37,908 nucleotides of DNA from Acididesulfobacillus acetoxydans (GTDB taxonomy: Bacteria > Bacillota > Desulfitobacteriia > Desulfitobacteriales > Desulfitobacteriaceae), in NCBI RefSeq assembly GCF_900016645.1, contig NZ_CDGJ01000111.1; one strand, written 5' to 3'. The notes below the pieces were generated by a model. The model saw nothing but the letters and a program-made list of their open reading frames with translations, was not told the DNA's origin and did no database searches. Position 1 is the stretch's first letter, and each line of letters starts with the position of its first letter. The position numbers and the translations under genes are program-made. Shown here in pieces: positions 25,627 to 34,045 of the stretch.

Positions 25627-26326
25627 AGTACTCCTCTATCCCCACCCCCTGGGCGGCACCACGTCTAAACCAGTTTTCTCGCAAGGGTCATCCGTAGGAA
25701 AAACCGCCTTGGTCTTGGTGATTTTCCGCTGTACGATTATCCGTCCGTCACAACCGTATTCGTTCCCTGGACGGGCACCACCGCGAGGTGAAAACCTGAT
25801 GACAGGCCCCTCAAGCCAGGAAATACGACTTGCCTTAGACAGCACTACTCTAGGGGGTTATACTTTCTGCTCTTTCAGGTCCTCGAGGACTATCAAAGCC
25901 CCCTCGGAAACATAGCTGCGAAATTCAAAATTACGAGGCTTCGTGGCAGGGAAAAAGTTGAACCCTGTCCCAGACAGCACTACTCTGGGGTTAAAGCTCT
26001 TCGCCCCTATACGGCTTATGACGCGTTCTTTACCCCCGAGCTCCCCCTCCGCGCGTTTGAACCGGGCAACTCCCGCCGGGGAAATACTCGCGATTAGGGC
26101 AACTTTCGCTTGACCCCCGCAGCCTCCGCTACCCCTGCCGCAGCCGGCTCCCGCTGCAAACAAAGCCTTTGTGCCGCCTTGACTTCTCGCCCAAGAGCGA
26201 CTTCGCCGCAGCCGGCTAAATACCGAGACAGCCTTTATGCGGCTTTGGCGGAATGCCAATCTTGCCTTTGGAGAGCAGTACTCAGTGCTGAGATAGACTT
26301 TGTGCCGCCTTGACCCCGCAAGGGCT
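25627..26326. other. 700-bp repeat-rich spacer between kinase and response regulator
   Basis: I see no convincing gene; the longest frame (minus, 25858-26343) is rich in Ala, Gly, Arg and Ser and matches no family I know. The segment holds exact short repeats: AGACAGCACTACTCT at 25837-25851 and 25972-25986, each followed by a G-run and GTTA; CTTTGTGCCGCCTTGAC at 26167-26183 and 26298-26314; and GCCGCAGCCGGCT at 26137-26149 and 26205-26217. A perfect hairpin CTCAG-TG-CTGAG lies at 26281-26292. The pattern suggests decayed, repeatedly duplicated DNA or a family of small interspersed elements. Confidence 0.6.
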
Positions 26327-27010
26327 TTACGCGCTCGGGTCAAACTTGTACCCCACGCCCCACACGGTTGCCACCATTCGCTTAACTTTCGGATCCGTAA
26401 GTTTCTCTCTCAGTTTTTTGATATGCGTATCCACTGTACGCGCGTCGCCGTAAAAATCGTAACCCCAAACCGTTTCCATCAATTGCTCCCGGGAAAACAC
26501 TCTCCCCGGATTTTTCGTGAGAAAATACAGAAGCTCGAATTCCCGCGGTGTCAGGGCAATTCCTTCCTCTCCGACCGTAACGATGTGTTTTTCCTTATTG
26601 ATTTTCAAAGGACCGTAAGCGATGTCTTTTTCAATCCGGTCCATCTGCCCGCCTGAGCGGCGCAGGAGGGCTTTAACTCGGGCAACCAGCTCCCGGGTGC
26701 TGAAAGGCTTTACCAAATAGTCATCCGCTCCCAATTCGAAACCCAGAATCCGGTCGAATTCCTCCCCCCTGGCGGTAAGAAAGATGATCGGGACATTGGA
26801 GCTCTCCCGGATTTCCCGGCACACCCTCCAACCGTCAATTTCGGGCATCATCAGATCAATAATCAGCAAAGCAAAGCGGCCCGCGCGAAACTTTTCCAAA
26901 GCCACCCGGCCGTTTTCGGCCTCAATTACCTCATACCCTTCCCTCTGAAGATAGAGCCTGACCAGACTCCGAATCTTCTCTTCGTCATCCACAACCATAA
27001 TGGGATCCAT
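26327..27010 (-). CDS. OmpR/PhoB-family response regulator
   Basis: A 227-residue regulator. The receiver domain (1-120) has the acidic pocket DDEE, phospho-accepting Asp52 (LLIIDLMMPEIDGW), Thr in FLTARGEEFD and Lys in DDYLVKPFS. The winged-helix DNA-binding domain (about 130-225) is typical (LTPREFELLYFLTKNPGRVFSREQL..VWGYDFYGDARTVDTHIKKLREKL...WGVGYKF). ATG 27010 follows a G-rich site (AAAGGGGGC). It pairs with the histidine kinase downstream; the long repeat-rich gap between the two suggests separate promoters or an insertion of repeats into an old operon. Confidence 0.95.
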   Translation of the reverse strand: MDPIMVVDDEEKIRSLVRLYLQREGYEVIEAENGRVALEKFRAGRFALLIIDLMMPEIDGWRVCREIRESSNVPIIFLTARGEEFDRILGFELGADDYLVKPFSTRELVARVKALLRRSGGQMDRIEKDIAYGPLKINKEKHIVTVGEEGIALTPREFELLYFLTKNPGRVFSREQLMETVWGYDFYGDARTVDTHIKKLREKLTDPKVKRMVATVWGVGYKFDPSA

Positions 27011-27429
27011 TGCCCCTGCCCCCTTTGCCGAAGCCGATTTATTTCACTGACTAGCTTATCATAGCACTGATTCGTGATCAATTTGTGACCAATCCCTGCC
27101 CCATACCCCTACGGCTCTCGAAGATCTTCGATGAGCGACCTGCTCCCTGCTGACGTGCCAGTTGCCCGCTGCCCTTATCACCCTCGACGACCAACCCTAA
27201 ACCCAAACCCAAAGCGGAGAATTTCGCTGCGCTGCCCAGACATATAAGAAAAGCGTCGAGGATAAACGTGTCAGCCGAGCGCACGGTCCCGATGCGGTAA
27301 AGCACTCGTAGAGTACAGAAAAGCAGAGAACTCCGGTTCCCCGCTCCCAAAAGGTCTTCTTTTGAGTGCTCCAACCCCGCGCAACTCCCCGCGGAAGCCC
27401 CCACTTTTCGTCATTGCATGGCTGACCCG
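27011..27429. other. Intergenic region with a long palindrome; no gene seen
   Basis: No frame here resembles a known protein and none has a good ribosome site. The only strong structure is a perfect palindrome TCGAAGATCTTCGA (27118-27131), which extends with GCTC...GAGC on both sides, with one unpaired base, to a 23-base dyad (27114-27136). It lies about 100 bases upstream of the response regulator start, so it may be an operator or the site of a terminator-like structure. The rest is GC-rich with no clear signals. Confidence 0.5.
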
Positions 27430-27894
27430 CTAAAAAACTCCTTTGAGCCAATTGACTTCCGGAACGGCGGTTCCCTTCTGCCAACGCAGCGCCAGGACAT
27501 CAAAGCGCACTGGGGGATAGTCCCTGTAACCTTGGGCCAACAAATAGTAGTTCGCCACAGCCCTCAATCGGCGCATTTTGTTACCTGTCACACTTTCTTC
27601 ACCCCAGCCCAGCCGCCCGCTGCTCCGGCCCCTCACTTCTATAAATACTATCCTTTCCCCATCCTGCGCAATTAAGTCAATCTCTCCCCTGGCGCAACGA
27701 TAATTGCGCACGAGAACTACGAGGTGCGCCTCGGTCAGGACCTTAAGCGCATAATCCTCTCCCGCCAGTCCCAGACCTTGTTTATAACTGTCTCCTTGGG
27801 AGGGAGTGTTCCCGCCTCCTTGGGGTCGAACGCACCTGTCTCCTTGGGGTACAGATATCGGGCTTTCGCTTTGGGCAGGTCTCTTGCCTTCCAT
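27430..27894 (-). CDS. yraN: YraN family (UPF0102) endonuclease-like protein, with N-terminal repeat extension
   Basis: A 154-residue protein. From about residue 40 it is a normal YraN: GLAGEDYALKVL, VLVRNYRCARGEIDLIAQDG, RIVFIEVRGRSSGRLGW and a C-terminal VRFDVLAL. The fold is that of the Holliday-junction-resolvase (PD-D/E-x-K) group: Glu and Asp of GEIDLI, then E-V-R in VFIEVRGR. The first 40 residues are extra and consist of an 8-residue unit (about PQGDR-CVR) repeated three times from a 24-bp DNA repeat. ATG 27894 is well supported by GGAGGAG 7 bases upstream, so the extension is probably made. The cellular role of YraN is still unclear. Confidence 0.88.
   Translation of the reverse strand: MEGKRPAQSESPISVPQGDRCVRPQGGGNTPSQGDSYKQGLGLAGEDYALKVLTEAHLVVLVRNYRCARGEIDLIAQDGERIVFIEVRGRSSGRLGWGEESVTGNKMRRLRAVANYYLLAQGYRDYPPVRFDVLALRWQKGTAVPEVNWLKGVF
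27789..27860. repeat. 24-bp tandem repeat, three copies, inside the 5' end of yraN
   Basis: Three adjoining 24-base units at 27789-27812, 27813-27836 and 27837-27860 share TGTCTCCTTGGG (the middle one reads CGCCTCCTTGGG) and differ mainly in their second half. They are in frame with yraN and lengthen its N-terminus by 24 residues. Such an in-frame unit can change in number by slippage. Confidence 0.85.
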
Positions 27895-27995
27895 CGACAG
27901 CTCTCCTCCGCCGGAACATGTCGCCGCATTCCGCTTCCTTACATTTTATACCTCTTTTACCCGTCTGGGAACCCTGCCCCCGGTGTTTTCCGGAA

Positions 27996-28033
27996 GTAAC
28001 CTCACACGCTCCTCGTAACCTCACACGCCCCTC
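27996..28033. repeat. 19-bp tandem duplication at the end of the B-box protein gene
   Basis: GTAACCTCACACGCTCCTC (27996-28014) is followed directly by the same 19 bases with one change (T to C; 28015-28033). It covers the stop codon of the membrane protein gene and the start of the spacer before yraN. It has no stem and does not look like a terminator. Confidence 0.85.
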
Positions 28034-28730
28034 AACCCGCGTCAGACGAAGGTATCTCTTCTTTATGGCCCGCTCGTGTACCCGGTAAGGGCCGGTGTCC
28101 CTTTCGGAGCAGGTAAATACCGCCCAGAACCAAACCCAAGGGAATGATACTGTTCCGCACCAGGAAATAATACCTCTGAAATTCCGGAGATAACCTGTAA
28201 ATCAGGTTTGTCTCAAAGACACTCATGAACCCCAACAATCCCAGAACCAAAAGTGTGCCGCCGACTAAGCGGTTTTTGCTGCGCAGGAAACTGAAATCAA
28301 ACAATTGGGAGTCGAAGAATCCCCGGTCTTCCAAAGTTTCACCCAGTTCCCTTTGCCTTCGCAGATGATGACTTTCAAAGAAACTGAAAAACCAAGTCGG
28401 AACAATGACCAGCGGGATCACCGCGGTCACATTGATAGCGCCGGCCAAGAAAATGACACCGAAAACAATGATCATCAACTCTAACCCTCGCCGAAAAAGC
28501 CCCATATGCATATGCGCGGCGCCTGGGATCAGACTGAAACAAAAAAACATCAGCCGCTCCCAGAAATTCGTTCCCGGCCCGGGATCGTCCTCCGGGAAAA
28601 GGTTCTCCCGGAGGCAATGCCGACAAACCGTCTTGTCATCTACCTTGATGCTGCATTCCTGACAAATGGGATTCTTGCATCTGATACAGATAGCCTCGGC
28701 TTCCCGGGTCGGATGATAATGACAATTCAT
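28032..28730 (-). CDS. B-box zinc-finger membrane protein
   Basis: A 232-residue protein. The N-terminus is a zinc-binding B-box-like domain with regularly spaced ligands (CHYHPTREAEAICIRCKNPI, then CQECSIKV..CRHC). The rest has four or five hydrophobic segments (FFCFSLIPGAAHMHMG, IIVFGVIFLAGAI, IPLVIVPTWFFSF, LVGGTLLVLGLLGF, IIPLGLVLGGIYLL). ATG 28730 follows GGAGGAAG; a start at 28799 would overlap the anti-sigma gene. Similar proteins are common in Clostridia next to sigma factor genes, but I know of no defined function. It lies 25 bases after the anti-sigma gene, so it is probably part of the same regulon. Confidence 0.85.
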   Translation of the reverse strand: MNCHYHPTREAEAICIRCKNPICQECSIKVDDKTVCRHCLRENLFPEDDPGPGTNFWERLMFFCFSLIPGAAHMHMGLFRRGLELMIIVFGVIFLAGAINVTAVIPLVIVPTWFFSFFESHHLRRQRELGETLEDRGFFDSQLFDFSFLRSKNRLVGGTLLVLGLLGFMSVFETNLIYRLSPEFQRYYFLVRNSIIPLGLVLGGIYLLRKGHRPLPGTRAGHKEEIPSSDAG

Positions 28731-28755
28731 CTTACTTCCTCCCTCTAAATCGCGC

Positions 28756-29259
28756 TTACTCTTTACCCGGAACCCAGCTGCCCATCTCATCCTGCCCACG
28801 GCCCATCAGACCGAACTTTTCCGCCGCCACACTGAGCGTCTGACTCAAGTGGGTAAAGGGCAACGCAATTTCCTTGCCAAATTGCACGTTCAAGTCGGCG
28901 ACCTCACCACTCCTGAGATTGCGACCGACCGGAGTCAGGTTGACCATTAACAGAATAATCCCTGCCGCCAACAGACTGAACCCCAAGTGTTGCAACCCTT
29001 GACCGAAACGGGGAAATCCGGCTTTTGCCCTGTACTTTCCCATATCAATGGCAGCCATCACCTGATCTTTGATCATTGGGGGAGCGATTAAAGGCACCCG
29101 GGCAACCGCCAAGAACCCGCTTGTCTCCCTAATAGCAGCCACTCTTGCCCGGCACTCGGCACAACGCTCAAGGTGTGTCTCCATTTCCCGCATTTCCATT
29201 CGGCTCAAACTCTTTACGACATAGCTGTGCCATCTATCCCGACTGCGAAAACAAGTCAT
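28756..29259 (-). CDS. Anti-sigma factor with zinc-finger domain (zf-HC2 type)
   Basis: A 167-residue protein. The cytoplasmic N-terminus has the H-x3-C-x2-C zinc motif of anti-sigma factors (ETHLERCAECRARV). One membrane helix follows at about 92-110 (LGFSLLAAGIILLMVNL), and an outer C-terminal part has no known motif. Such proteins hold the ECF sigma factor inactive until a membrane signal releases it. ATG 29259 follows AGGAGG by 8 bases; it overlaps the sigma factor gene by 26 bases, confirming the pair. What it senses is not visible. Confidence 0.88.
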   Translation of the reverse strand: MTCFRSRDRWHSYVVKSLSRMEMREMETHLERCAECRARVAAIRETSGFLAVARVPLIAPPMIKDQVMAAIDMGKYRAKAGFPRFGQGLQHLGFSLLAAGIILLMVNLTPVGRNLRSGEVADLNVQFGKEIALPFTHLSQTLSVAAEKFGLMGRGQDEMGSWVPGKE

Positions 29260-29806
29260 GGCACACACCTCCTGCTTGCTTGAGCGGGATTTTTTCCCGC
29301 AGCATTTTTCTCCCCCGGCTGAGTCTCGTTTCCACCGTCCGCTTGGAAATAGCCAAAATAAAGGCTATTTCCTGAGGCGTCCATTCTTCAAAGTAATAGA
29401 GCATAAGCACGGTACTGTAACGTTCGGGCAGACAGCCAACCGCCCTATGTACTTCAGCTGCCCTCTCTTGCCGGAGGAACCGTTCCTCCGGGCCCGCCTC
29501 CCCGTCGGAAAGATTGAGCAAGCAAGTGGCTTCTTCACACCGGGGCCTTTTTTTGCGGCTCCAATCTATACAATGGTTTACCGCGATCCGGTAGAGCCAA
29601 GTGGAAAAAGCCGAGCCGTGTTTGAACTTTGCCAAGCTGTTATAGGCTTTGATGAGGATCTCCTGGGTGAGGTCCCGCGCATCTTCAACGTTTCCGGCAT
29701 AGTAATAGGCGGTTCGGTAAAGCCGGGTCTGATAGCGATCCACGATGACGGCATATTTCTCGCCATCCCCTTGCAGGATACTCTGAATCAGTTCTTCATC
29801 CCTCAA
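29234..29806 (-). CDS. ECF-type RNA polymerase sigma factor
   Basis: A 190-residue sigma-70 factor of the extracytoplasmic-function class. Region 2 is clear (VDRYQTRLYRTAYYYAGNVE, DLTQEILIKAYNSLAKF, STWLYRIAVNHCIDWSRKK), and region 4 has a typical HTH (LPERYSTVLMLYYFEEWTPQ, ISKRTVETRLSRGRKMLREK). Start TTG 29806 is the only in-frame start that fits region 2; a weak GGTGAT lies upstream. The downstream genes encode its anti-sigma factor and the B-box membrane protein. No matching promoter motif for the factor itself could be judged by eye. Confidence 0.92.
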   Translation of the reverse strand: MRDEELIQSILQGDGEKYAVIVDRYQTRLYRTAYYYAGNVEDARDLTQEILIKAYNSLAKFKHGSAFSTWLYRIAVNHCIDWSRKKRPRCEEATCLLNLSDGEAGPEERFLRQERAAEVHRAVGCLPERYSTVLMLYYFEEWTPQEIAFILAISKRTVETRLSRGRKMLREKIPLKQAGGVCHDLFSQSG

Positions 29807-30093
29807 ACAGCCATCACCGCCTTCACTACTCTTTAGACGTATTCGCAGCCGAAGCTACGCCAAGTGAGGGTAAGCTGACAGACGAATCTTCTGGCATGCC
29901 CGCACTGTCTCCGTGAAATTGCTTCCGCGGCGGAGGGTAAAGCGGCGTTCGACCGGCGGAGACAAGAACAGCGGTACGGGCCCCCCTGAAGGGTAAGGGT
30001 AACAAAAACAGCAAAACCCCATGGCGCTCAGCTTCCTTCTTAAAGCCAAACGCCCGGGGTTTTAATGCTTACCACCGATTTCGTCTGTTTTTC

Positions 30094-31377
30094 TTAGAGC
30101 TCAATGGGATTGATATCACCCAAAATGAAAGAGTAGGAAAATATGCCGAAGATAATAATAACGCCGGCGATGATAAAACCTGTGTTAAAAGATCCCGTTT
30201 TGTCAATGATGTAGCCTGTAATAATCGGAGCCGCGACACCCATCAGATTATTAAAGAAGTTCATAATCGAACCGACGCTGCCAACCATTCCTTTCGGGGC
30301 AATCAGAGAAGGAATGGACCATCCGACCGGAGCCGAGAAAGCCAGCCCACCCAAGGCGATGGACAAGTAGGTGATTTGCAGGTTCGGATTCGTCGTCGTA
30401 GGCTGCAATATGACAAAAGCGCCCAGGATCATTCCTAGGATTAAGATTGTTTTGCGAACTTTGTTCGGATTGTACCCTTTCTTAATGAAGTGGTCTACCA
30501 TCCAACCCCCGATGAAGATATCCGTAATCGTGGCTACGATCCAGGGGATAACCGTGTACAAACCGCCCTTGGCCATGCTCATGTGCATCTGCTTCGTCAT
30601 GTAATCCGGCAGCCAGGTCAAAAACAGGTAGAACGTGTATCCGTAAGCCATAAAGCCGAGCGTCAGGCCCCAGACTTTGCGCTGGGCCAAGAGCTTGACG
30701 AAACTGCCCACGACGCTTCCTTCCGCCTGCCCTGCCTGCTGGGCCCCGTTTTGTACGATATATTCTCTCTCTTCTTGAGTCAGCATCTTATGTTCGGATG
30801 GGTCGCGGTAGATAATCCAAAAAACCAAAGCGAAGACCAGGTTTATAAGCCCCGTTACGACAAAAGCCCCTCGCCAGCCCCAGTTCATAATGGCCCAAGT
30901 CGAGATGCCCACACCGATCACGTTGGAGAATTTCGCGGCACCGTCGAATATCGAAGTGGCCAAGCCGCGTTCACGCAGAGGGAACCAGTACCCGGTCGCC
31001 TTCGAATTGGCCGGAAAGGCCGGTGCTTCCGTGATCCCTAAAAGCATCCGCATGGCCGCGATCCCGCCGAATCCGCCTAAAAAGGCTGTCCCAATGGTGG
31101 CAAGGGACCAGAGAAACGTGCCGACCCGGGTTATCCATTTCACCCCCAGTTTGTCCAACAGGACACCAACCGGAATTTGCATGAGAGTGTATGTCCAAAA
31201 AAAGGCCGAAAGCATAAAACCTAATTCCGTGTGGCTCCAGCCGTACTGTGAAGCCATCTTCTCGCCTGCAACAGAGATGTTCGTCCGATCCAAATAGTTC
31301 ACCACAACCCCGGTGCCCAACAAAATTCCGATTCCCCAGCGCACATGACCTTTCGGTGTTTTTGCACTCGTTTCCAT
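30094..31377 (-). CDS. MFS transporter, sugar-acid (gluconate/glucarate-like) type
   Basis: A 427-residue, 12-TM carrier of the anion:cation symporter group. The family signature is clear near the N-terminus (NYLDRTNISVAG), with GVLLDKLGVKW between TM2 and TM3 and GITEAPAFPANSKATGYWF after TM4, as in GudP/GarP-type glucarate and galactarate carriers. METSAK at 31377 is the best start, since AAAGGA lies 8 bases upstream; the first ATG (31386) sits right on that site. It is the last gene of a kinase, 6-phosphogluconate dehydrogenase and RpiR operon, so gluconate or a close aldonate is the likely cargo. Confidence 0.88.
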   Translation of the reverse strand: METSAKTPKGHVRWGIGILLGTGVVVNYLDRTNISVAGEKMASQYGWSHTELGFMLSAFFWTYTLMQIPVGVLLDKLGVKWITRVGTFLWSLATIGTAFLGGFGGIAAMRMLLGITEAPAFPANSKATGYWFPLRERGLATSIFDGAAKFSNVIGVGISTWAIMNWGWRGAFVVTGLINLVFALVFWIIYRDPSEHKMLTQEEREYIVQNGAQQAGQAEGSVVGSFVKLLAQRKVWGLTLGFMAYGYTFYLFLTWLPDYMTKQMHMSMAKGGLYTVIPWIVATITDIFIGGWMVDHFIKKGYNPNKVRKTILILGMILGAFVILQPTTTNPNLQITYLSIALGGLAFSAPVGWSIPSLIAPKGMVGSVGSIMNFFNNLMGVAAPIITGYIIDKTGSFNTGFIIAGVIIIFGIFSYSFILGDINPIEL

Positions 31378-31530
31378 CGCTGTCATCCTTTCTAATTCTA
31401 CTTTTTACTCTGCTTCTTTGTGTCTGCTCTATCCGTCACCCAGTCTTACCCCCTCCATTTTCCTCTCGCCTGCAACCTCTTTCTGTTCTGCCGACAAACT
31501 CCTTTCCCGATTTTTCCTCTCTTCTTTCTA
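31378..31530 (-). other. Purine-rich leader between gnd and the MFS gene
   Basis: The 150 bases between the dehydrogenase stop and the transporter start are strikingly pyrimidine-rich on the plus strand, so the transcript would be A/G-rich with little secondary structure. No terminator or clear promoter was found. It may give an open, well translated leader; no other function is evident. Confidence 0.4.
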
Positions 31531-32436
31531 TTACCCTTCCGTCCTGTTTGTCACCGCGTGCCCGCCGAATTGGTGGCGCAAGGCGGCCACCACTTTTCCC
31601 CCCATTGACTCTTCCTCAAGTGAGCGGAAACGCATCATTTGACTTAAGGCAATTGCAGGGGCAACGGCTTGCAGTTCCAAGGCTGTTTCAATCGACCACC
31701 TTCCTTCTCCGGATGAATTCATGACCCCTTTAATGGATTGCAAACCCGGATCTTCAGCGAATGCCTGAGCCAGCAGCTCCATGAGCCAACCTCTGATCAC
31801 AGATCCGTGGTTCCAAACCCGGGCGACATCCTGCAAGGGATATTGATAGGGGCTTTTGGTCAGAATCTCAAATCCTTCCCCCAGGGCTTGCATCATACCG
31901 TACTCAATGCCGTTGTGAACCATTTTCAGGAAGTGCCCAGCTCCCGGCTCGGGATATGTAATAAAACCTCCGCTGACGGCCACGTCCCGGAACAGCGGCT
32001 CCATCGCCTTGAGCGCTTGCGCTTCACCGCCGGCCATCAGGCAGCAGCCCTCTCTGGCACCTTCAATCCCGCCGCTGACGCCGGCGTCGACAAAATAGAT
32101 TCCGTATTTGGCCAGCTTTTCATGCCTGGCCAGGCTGTCCTTGTAAAAGGAATTCCCTCCGTCGACGATAATGTCTCCGCGCGCAGCCAGCCGGGCCAGT
32201 TCTGTCACGGTCTCTTCGACTGCTCTGCCGGCCGGCAGCATAAGCCAGATCTTTCGCGGTGGCCGCAGAGCGGCCACTAAACCGGCGAGAGTATCCGACC
32301 ATCTTGCGCCCAAAGCCTGAATTTCTTCCCGTACTTGGGGGTTCAGATCATAGGCGACAACACCGTGTCCCTTCCCGACCAAATTCTGAACCAAGGCTGA
32401 GCCCATTTTGCCCAAACCGATAAGCCCCATTTCCAT
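31531..32436 (-). CDS. gnd: 6-phosphogluconate dehydrogenase, decarboxylating (short YqeC/GndA-type)
   Basis: A 301-residue enzyme converting 6-phosphogluconate to ribulose 5-phosphate, CO2 and NAD(P)H. The Rossmann motif GLGKMG (7-12) is at the start; the substrate region has VDGGNSFYKDS and GVSGGIEGAREGC, and the catalytic Lys171 and Asn175 lie in HFLKMVHNGIEYG. It is of the short type (about 300 residues) that is often NAD-specific, not the 470-residue GndA of the pentose phosphate pathway. It follows the sugar kinase by 34 bases and completes a gluconate route to pentose phosphate. Confidence 0.93.
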   Translation of the reverse strand: MEMGLIGLGKMGSALVQNLVGKGHGVVAYDLNPQVREEIQALGARWSDTLAGLVAALRPPRKIWLMLPAGRAVEETVTELARLAARGDIIVDGGNSFYKDSLARHEKLAKYGIYFVDAGVSGGIEGAREGCCLMAGGEAQALKAMEPLFRDVAVSGGFITYPEPGAGHFLKMVHNGIEYGMMQALGEGFEILTKSPYQYPLQDVARVWNHGSVIRGWLMELLAQAFAEDPGLQSIKGVMNSSGEGRWSIETALELQAVAPAIALSQMMRFRSLEEESMGGKVVAALRHQFGGHAVTNRTEG

Positions 32437-32470
32437 GCCTGATCATTCCCTCTCTCAGCCAGCTTTTAAG

Positions 32471-34021
32471 TCATTTTGCGTGAAAAAGCTGCTTATTCTG
32501 CTCGTAAATTCTCAGAAATAGCTCGTAGTTCTTGCGGTACATAGCGGTCTCCCCAGCCTGAGGTTCGTTGACGGCGGTGACGCCCAGACCGGCTACGCTG
32601 TCTTCCAAGCGGCGGCTGTATCCCAGCGCCTTGGCAGCCAAGACGGCTGCACCATAGCATGACGCTTCACTCACATCCGGCACTTCCAATTTCACATCGA
32701 GTACATCGGCAAGAAGCTGCCGCCAAAACTCGGAACGCGTAAATCCTCCGGAGACACGCACGAATTGGTCGATAGGTTTAATGGTTTGTAAGACTTGATA
32801 AACGGAGTTCACTGCATAGGCGACGCTTTCCAAAGCGGCCCTGATAATGTGGCTGCGGTTGTGGTGCCAGCTGAGGCCGAAAAAGACTCCTTTAGCCGCG
32901 TCATCCCAAATCGGAGCTCTCTCTCCGGTGAGATAAGGAAGGAAAATCAGTCCTTCAGCGCCGGCCGGGATCGAGGCTGCCTCCTGAATCATAACGGTAT
33001 AGGGGTCGATGCCTTGAGCGAGGGCTCGCTCTTTTTCGGGAACAGCGATTTGATCACGAACCCAGCGCATTACAATACCTCCGCTGTTCAGACCACCGCC
33101 GATAACCCAGTGATCTTCGGTCAGAGCGTAACAAAAGACTCGTCCTTCCGGATCCGTCCACGGTCTCTTGACAACTGTCCGCACGGCAGCGCTCGTCCCG
33201 ATGGTCACGGCGGCGCTCCCCGGAACCACGGAGCCGGCCCCCAGGTTGGCCAACACTCCGTCTGTCGCTCCCAAAACAAGCGGCAGACCCGAAGGAAGCC
33301 CCAGGAATGATGACCCGGAATTCGAAAGGGGCAGCACTTCCAGAGTGCTTTCCGGCCGGCTCAGCTGTTCCGGAACCAGGCCCAGATAGGATAAGGCCTC
33401 CCTGTCCCAAGCGAGTTTCTCCAGATTAAACATCCCGGTGGCTGAAGCCGTCGAGATGTCAGCCACCCACTCTCCGGTCAGGCGCAAGACAATCCATTCT
33501 TTAATTGAAACAAAGCGCCATCCCCGGCGCAGAGCAGCCCCGTTTTCTTTGAACCAGAGAATCTTGCTTATCGGAGACATCGGATGCATAGGGGTTCCCG
33601 TCCGCCGGTATAGGGCTAAGCCAAGATCGTTTCGAATCCGGCGCATCTGTGGGGCGGAGCGGGTGTCCGCCCAGGTCAGCATCCGAGTTTGCTCAGCACC
33701 GCGGTCATCGACGATAAAGATACTGTGCATCACGCCGCTGAAAGACAACCCCGCAGGCTTGCAGTGCATACGGACGAGCTTTGCGGTAATTTCTTGCAAC
33801 GCCCCGAGAAAAGCCTGCCAGATCTCTTCCGGCTCCTGTTCCACCCAGCCGGCCCCCGGACTGTACAAAGGATAGCTTCTGTAGCTCTCGGCTATCGGTG
33901 CGGCCAGGGGCCCGGAGGCATTGCCCGTATCAGCCTCTCCTTCTTTAGGCAGTTCAAAGGCTGCCGCCTTCAGGCCTGATGTGCCAATATCGATTCCGAT
34001 TAATGCTGAAAGTTGACCCAC
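32471..34021 (-). CDS. gntK: FGGY-family carbohydrate kinase, probable gluconate kinase
   Basis: A 516-residue sugar kinase of the actin/hexokinase fold. The first phosphate-binding loop is GIDIGTSGLKAAAF; the second, GATDGVLANLGAG, precedes TIGTSAAVRTV, and FVRVSGGFTRSEFWRQLLAD lies near the end. Family members phosphorylate gluconate, xylulose, ribulose or glycerol; the adjacent 6-phosphogluconate dehydrogenase and RpiR regulator point to gluconate. The start is GTG 34021, 8 bases after GAGGAG. It is 24 bases downstream of the regulator gene. The exact sugar cannot be read from motifs alone. Confidence 0.87.
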   Translation of the reverse strand: MGQLSALIGIDIGTSGLKAAAFELPKEGEADTGNASGPLAAPIAESYRSYPLYSPGAGWVEQEPEEIWQAFLGALQEITAKLVRMHCKPAGLSFSGVMHSIFIVDDRGAEQTRMLTWADTRSAPQMRRIRNDLGLALYRRTGTPMHPMSPISKILWFKENGAALRRGWRFVSIKEWIVLRLTGEWVADISTASATGMFNLEKLAWDREALSYLGLVPEQLSRPESTLEVLPLSNSGSSFLGLPSGLPLVLGATDGVLANLGAGSVVPGSAAVTIGTSAAVRTVVKRPWTDPEGRVFCYALTEDHWVIGGGLNSGGIVMRWVRDQIAVPEKERALAQGIDPYTVMIQEAASIPAGAEGLIFLPYLTGERAPIWDDAAKGVFFGLSWHHNRSHIIRAALESVAYAVNSVYQVLQTIKPIDQFVRVSGGFTRSEFWRQLLADVLDVKLEVPDVSEASCYGAAVLAAKALGYSRRLEDSVAGLGVTAVNEPQAGETAMYRKNYELFLRIYEQNKQLFHAK

Positions 34022-34045
34022 GGCAGATTCTCCTCAATGGTTAAT

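Noticed and set aside
25858..26343. 161-codon minus-strand frame in the kinase/regulator spacer
   Set aside because: Ala/Gly/Arg/Ser-rich, made of the local repeats, no ribosome site, overlaps the end of the response regulator gene; it looks like chance coding.
27078..27404. 108-codon minus-strand frame upstream of the response regulator
   Set aside because: No recognisable domain, no ribosome site, and composition like the surrounding spacer.
29826..30014. Short frames between the sigma factor and transporter genes
   Set aside because: Low-complexity reading of a spacer; no start signals or similarity.
30055..30075. Possible terminator after the MFS gene
   Set aside because: AAAC...GTTT gives only four pairs around a CCCGGG core; too weak to call.
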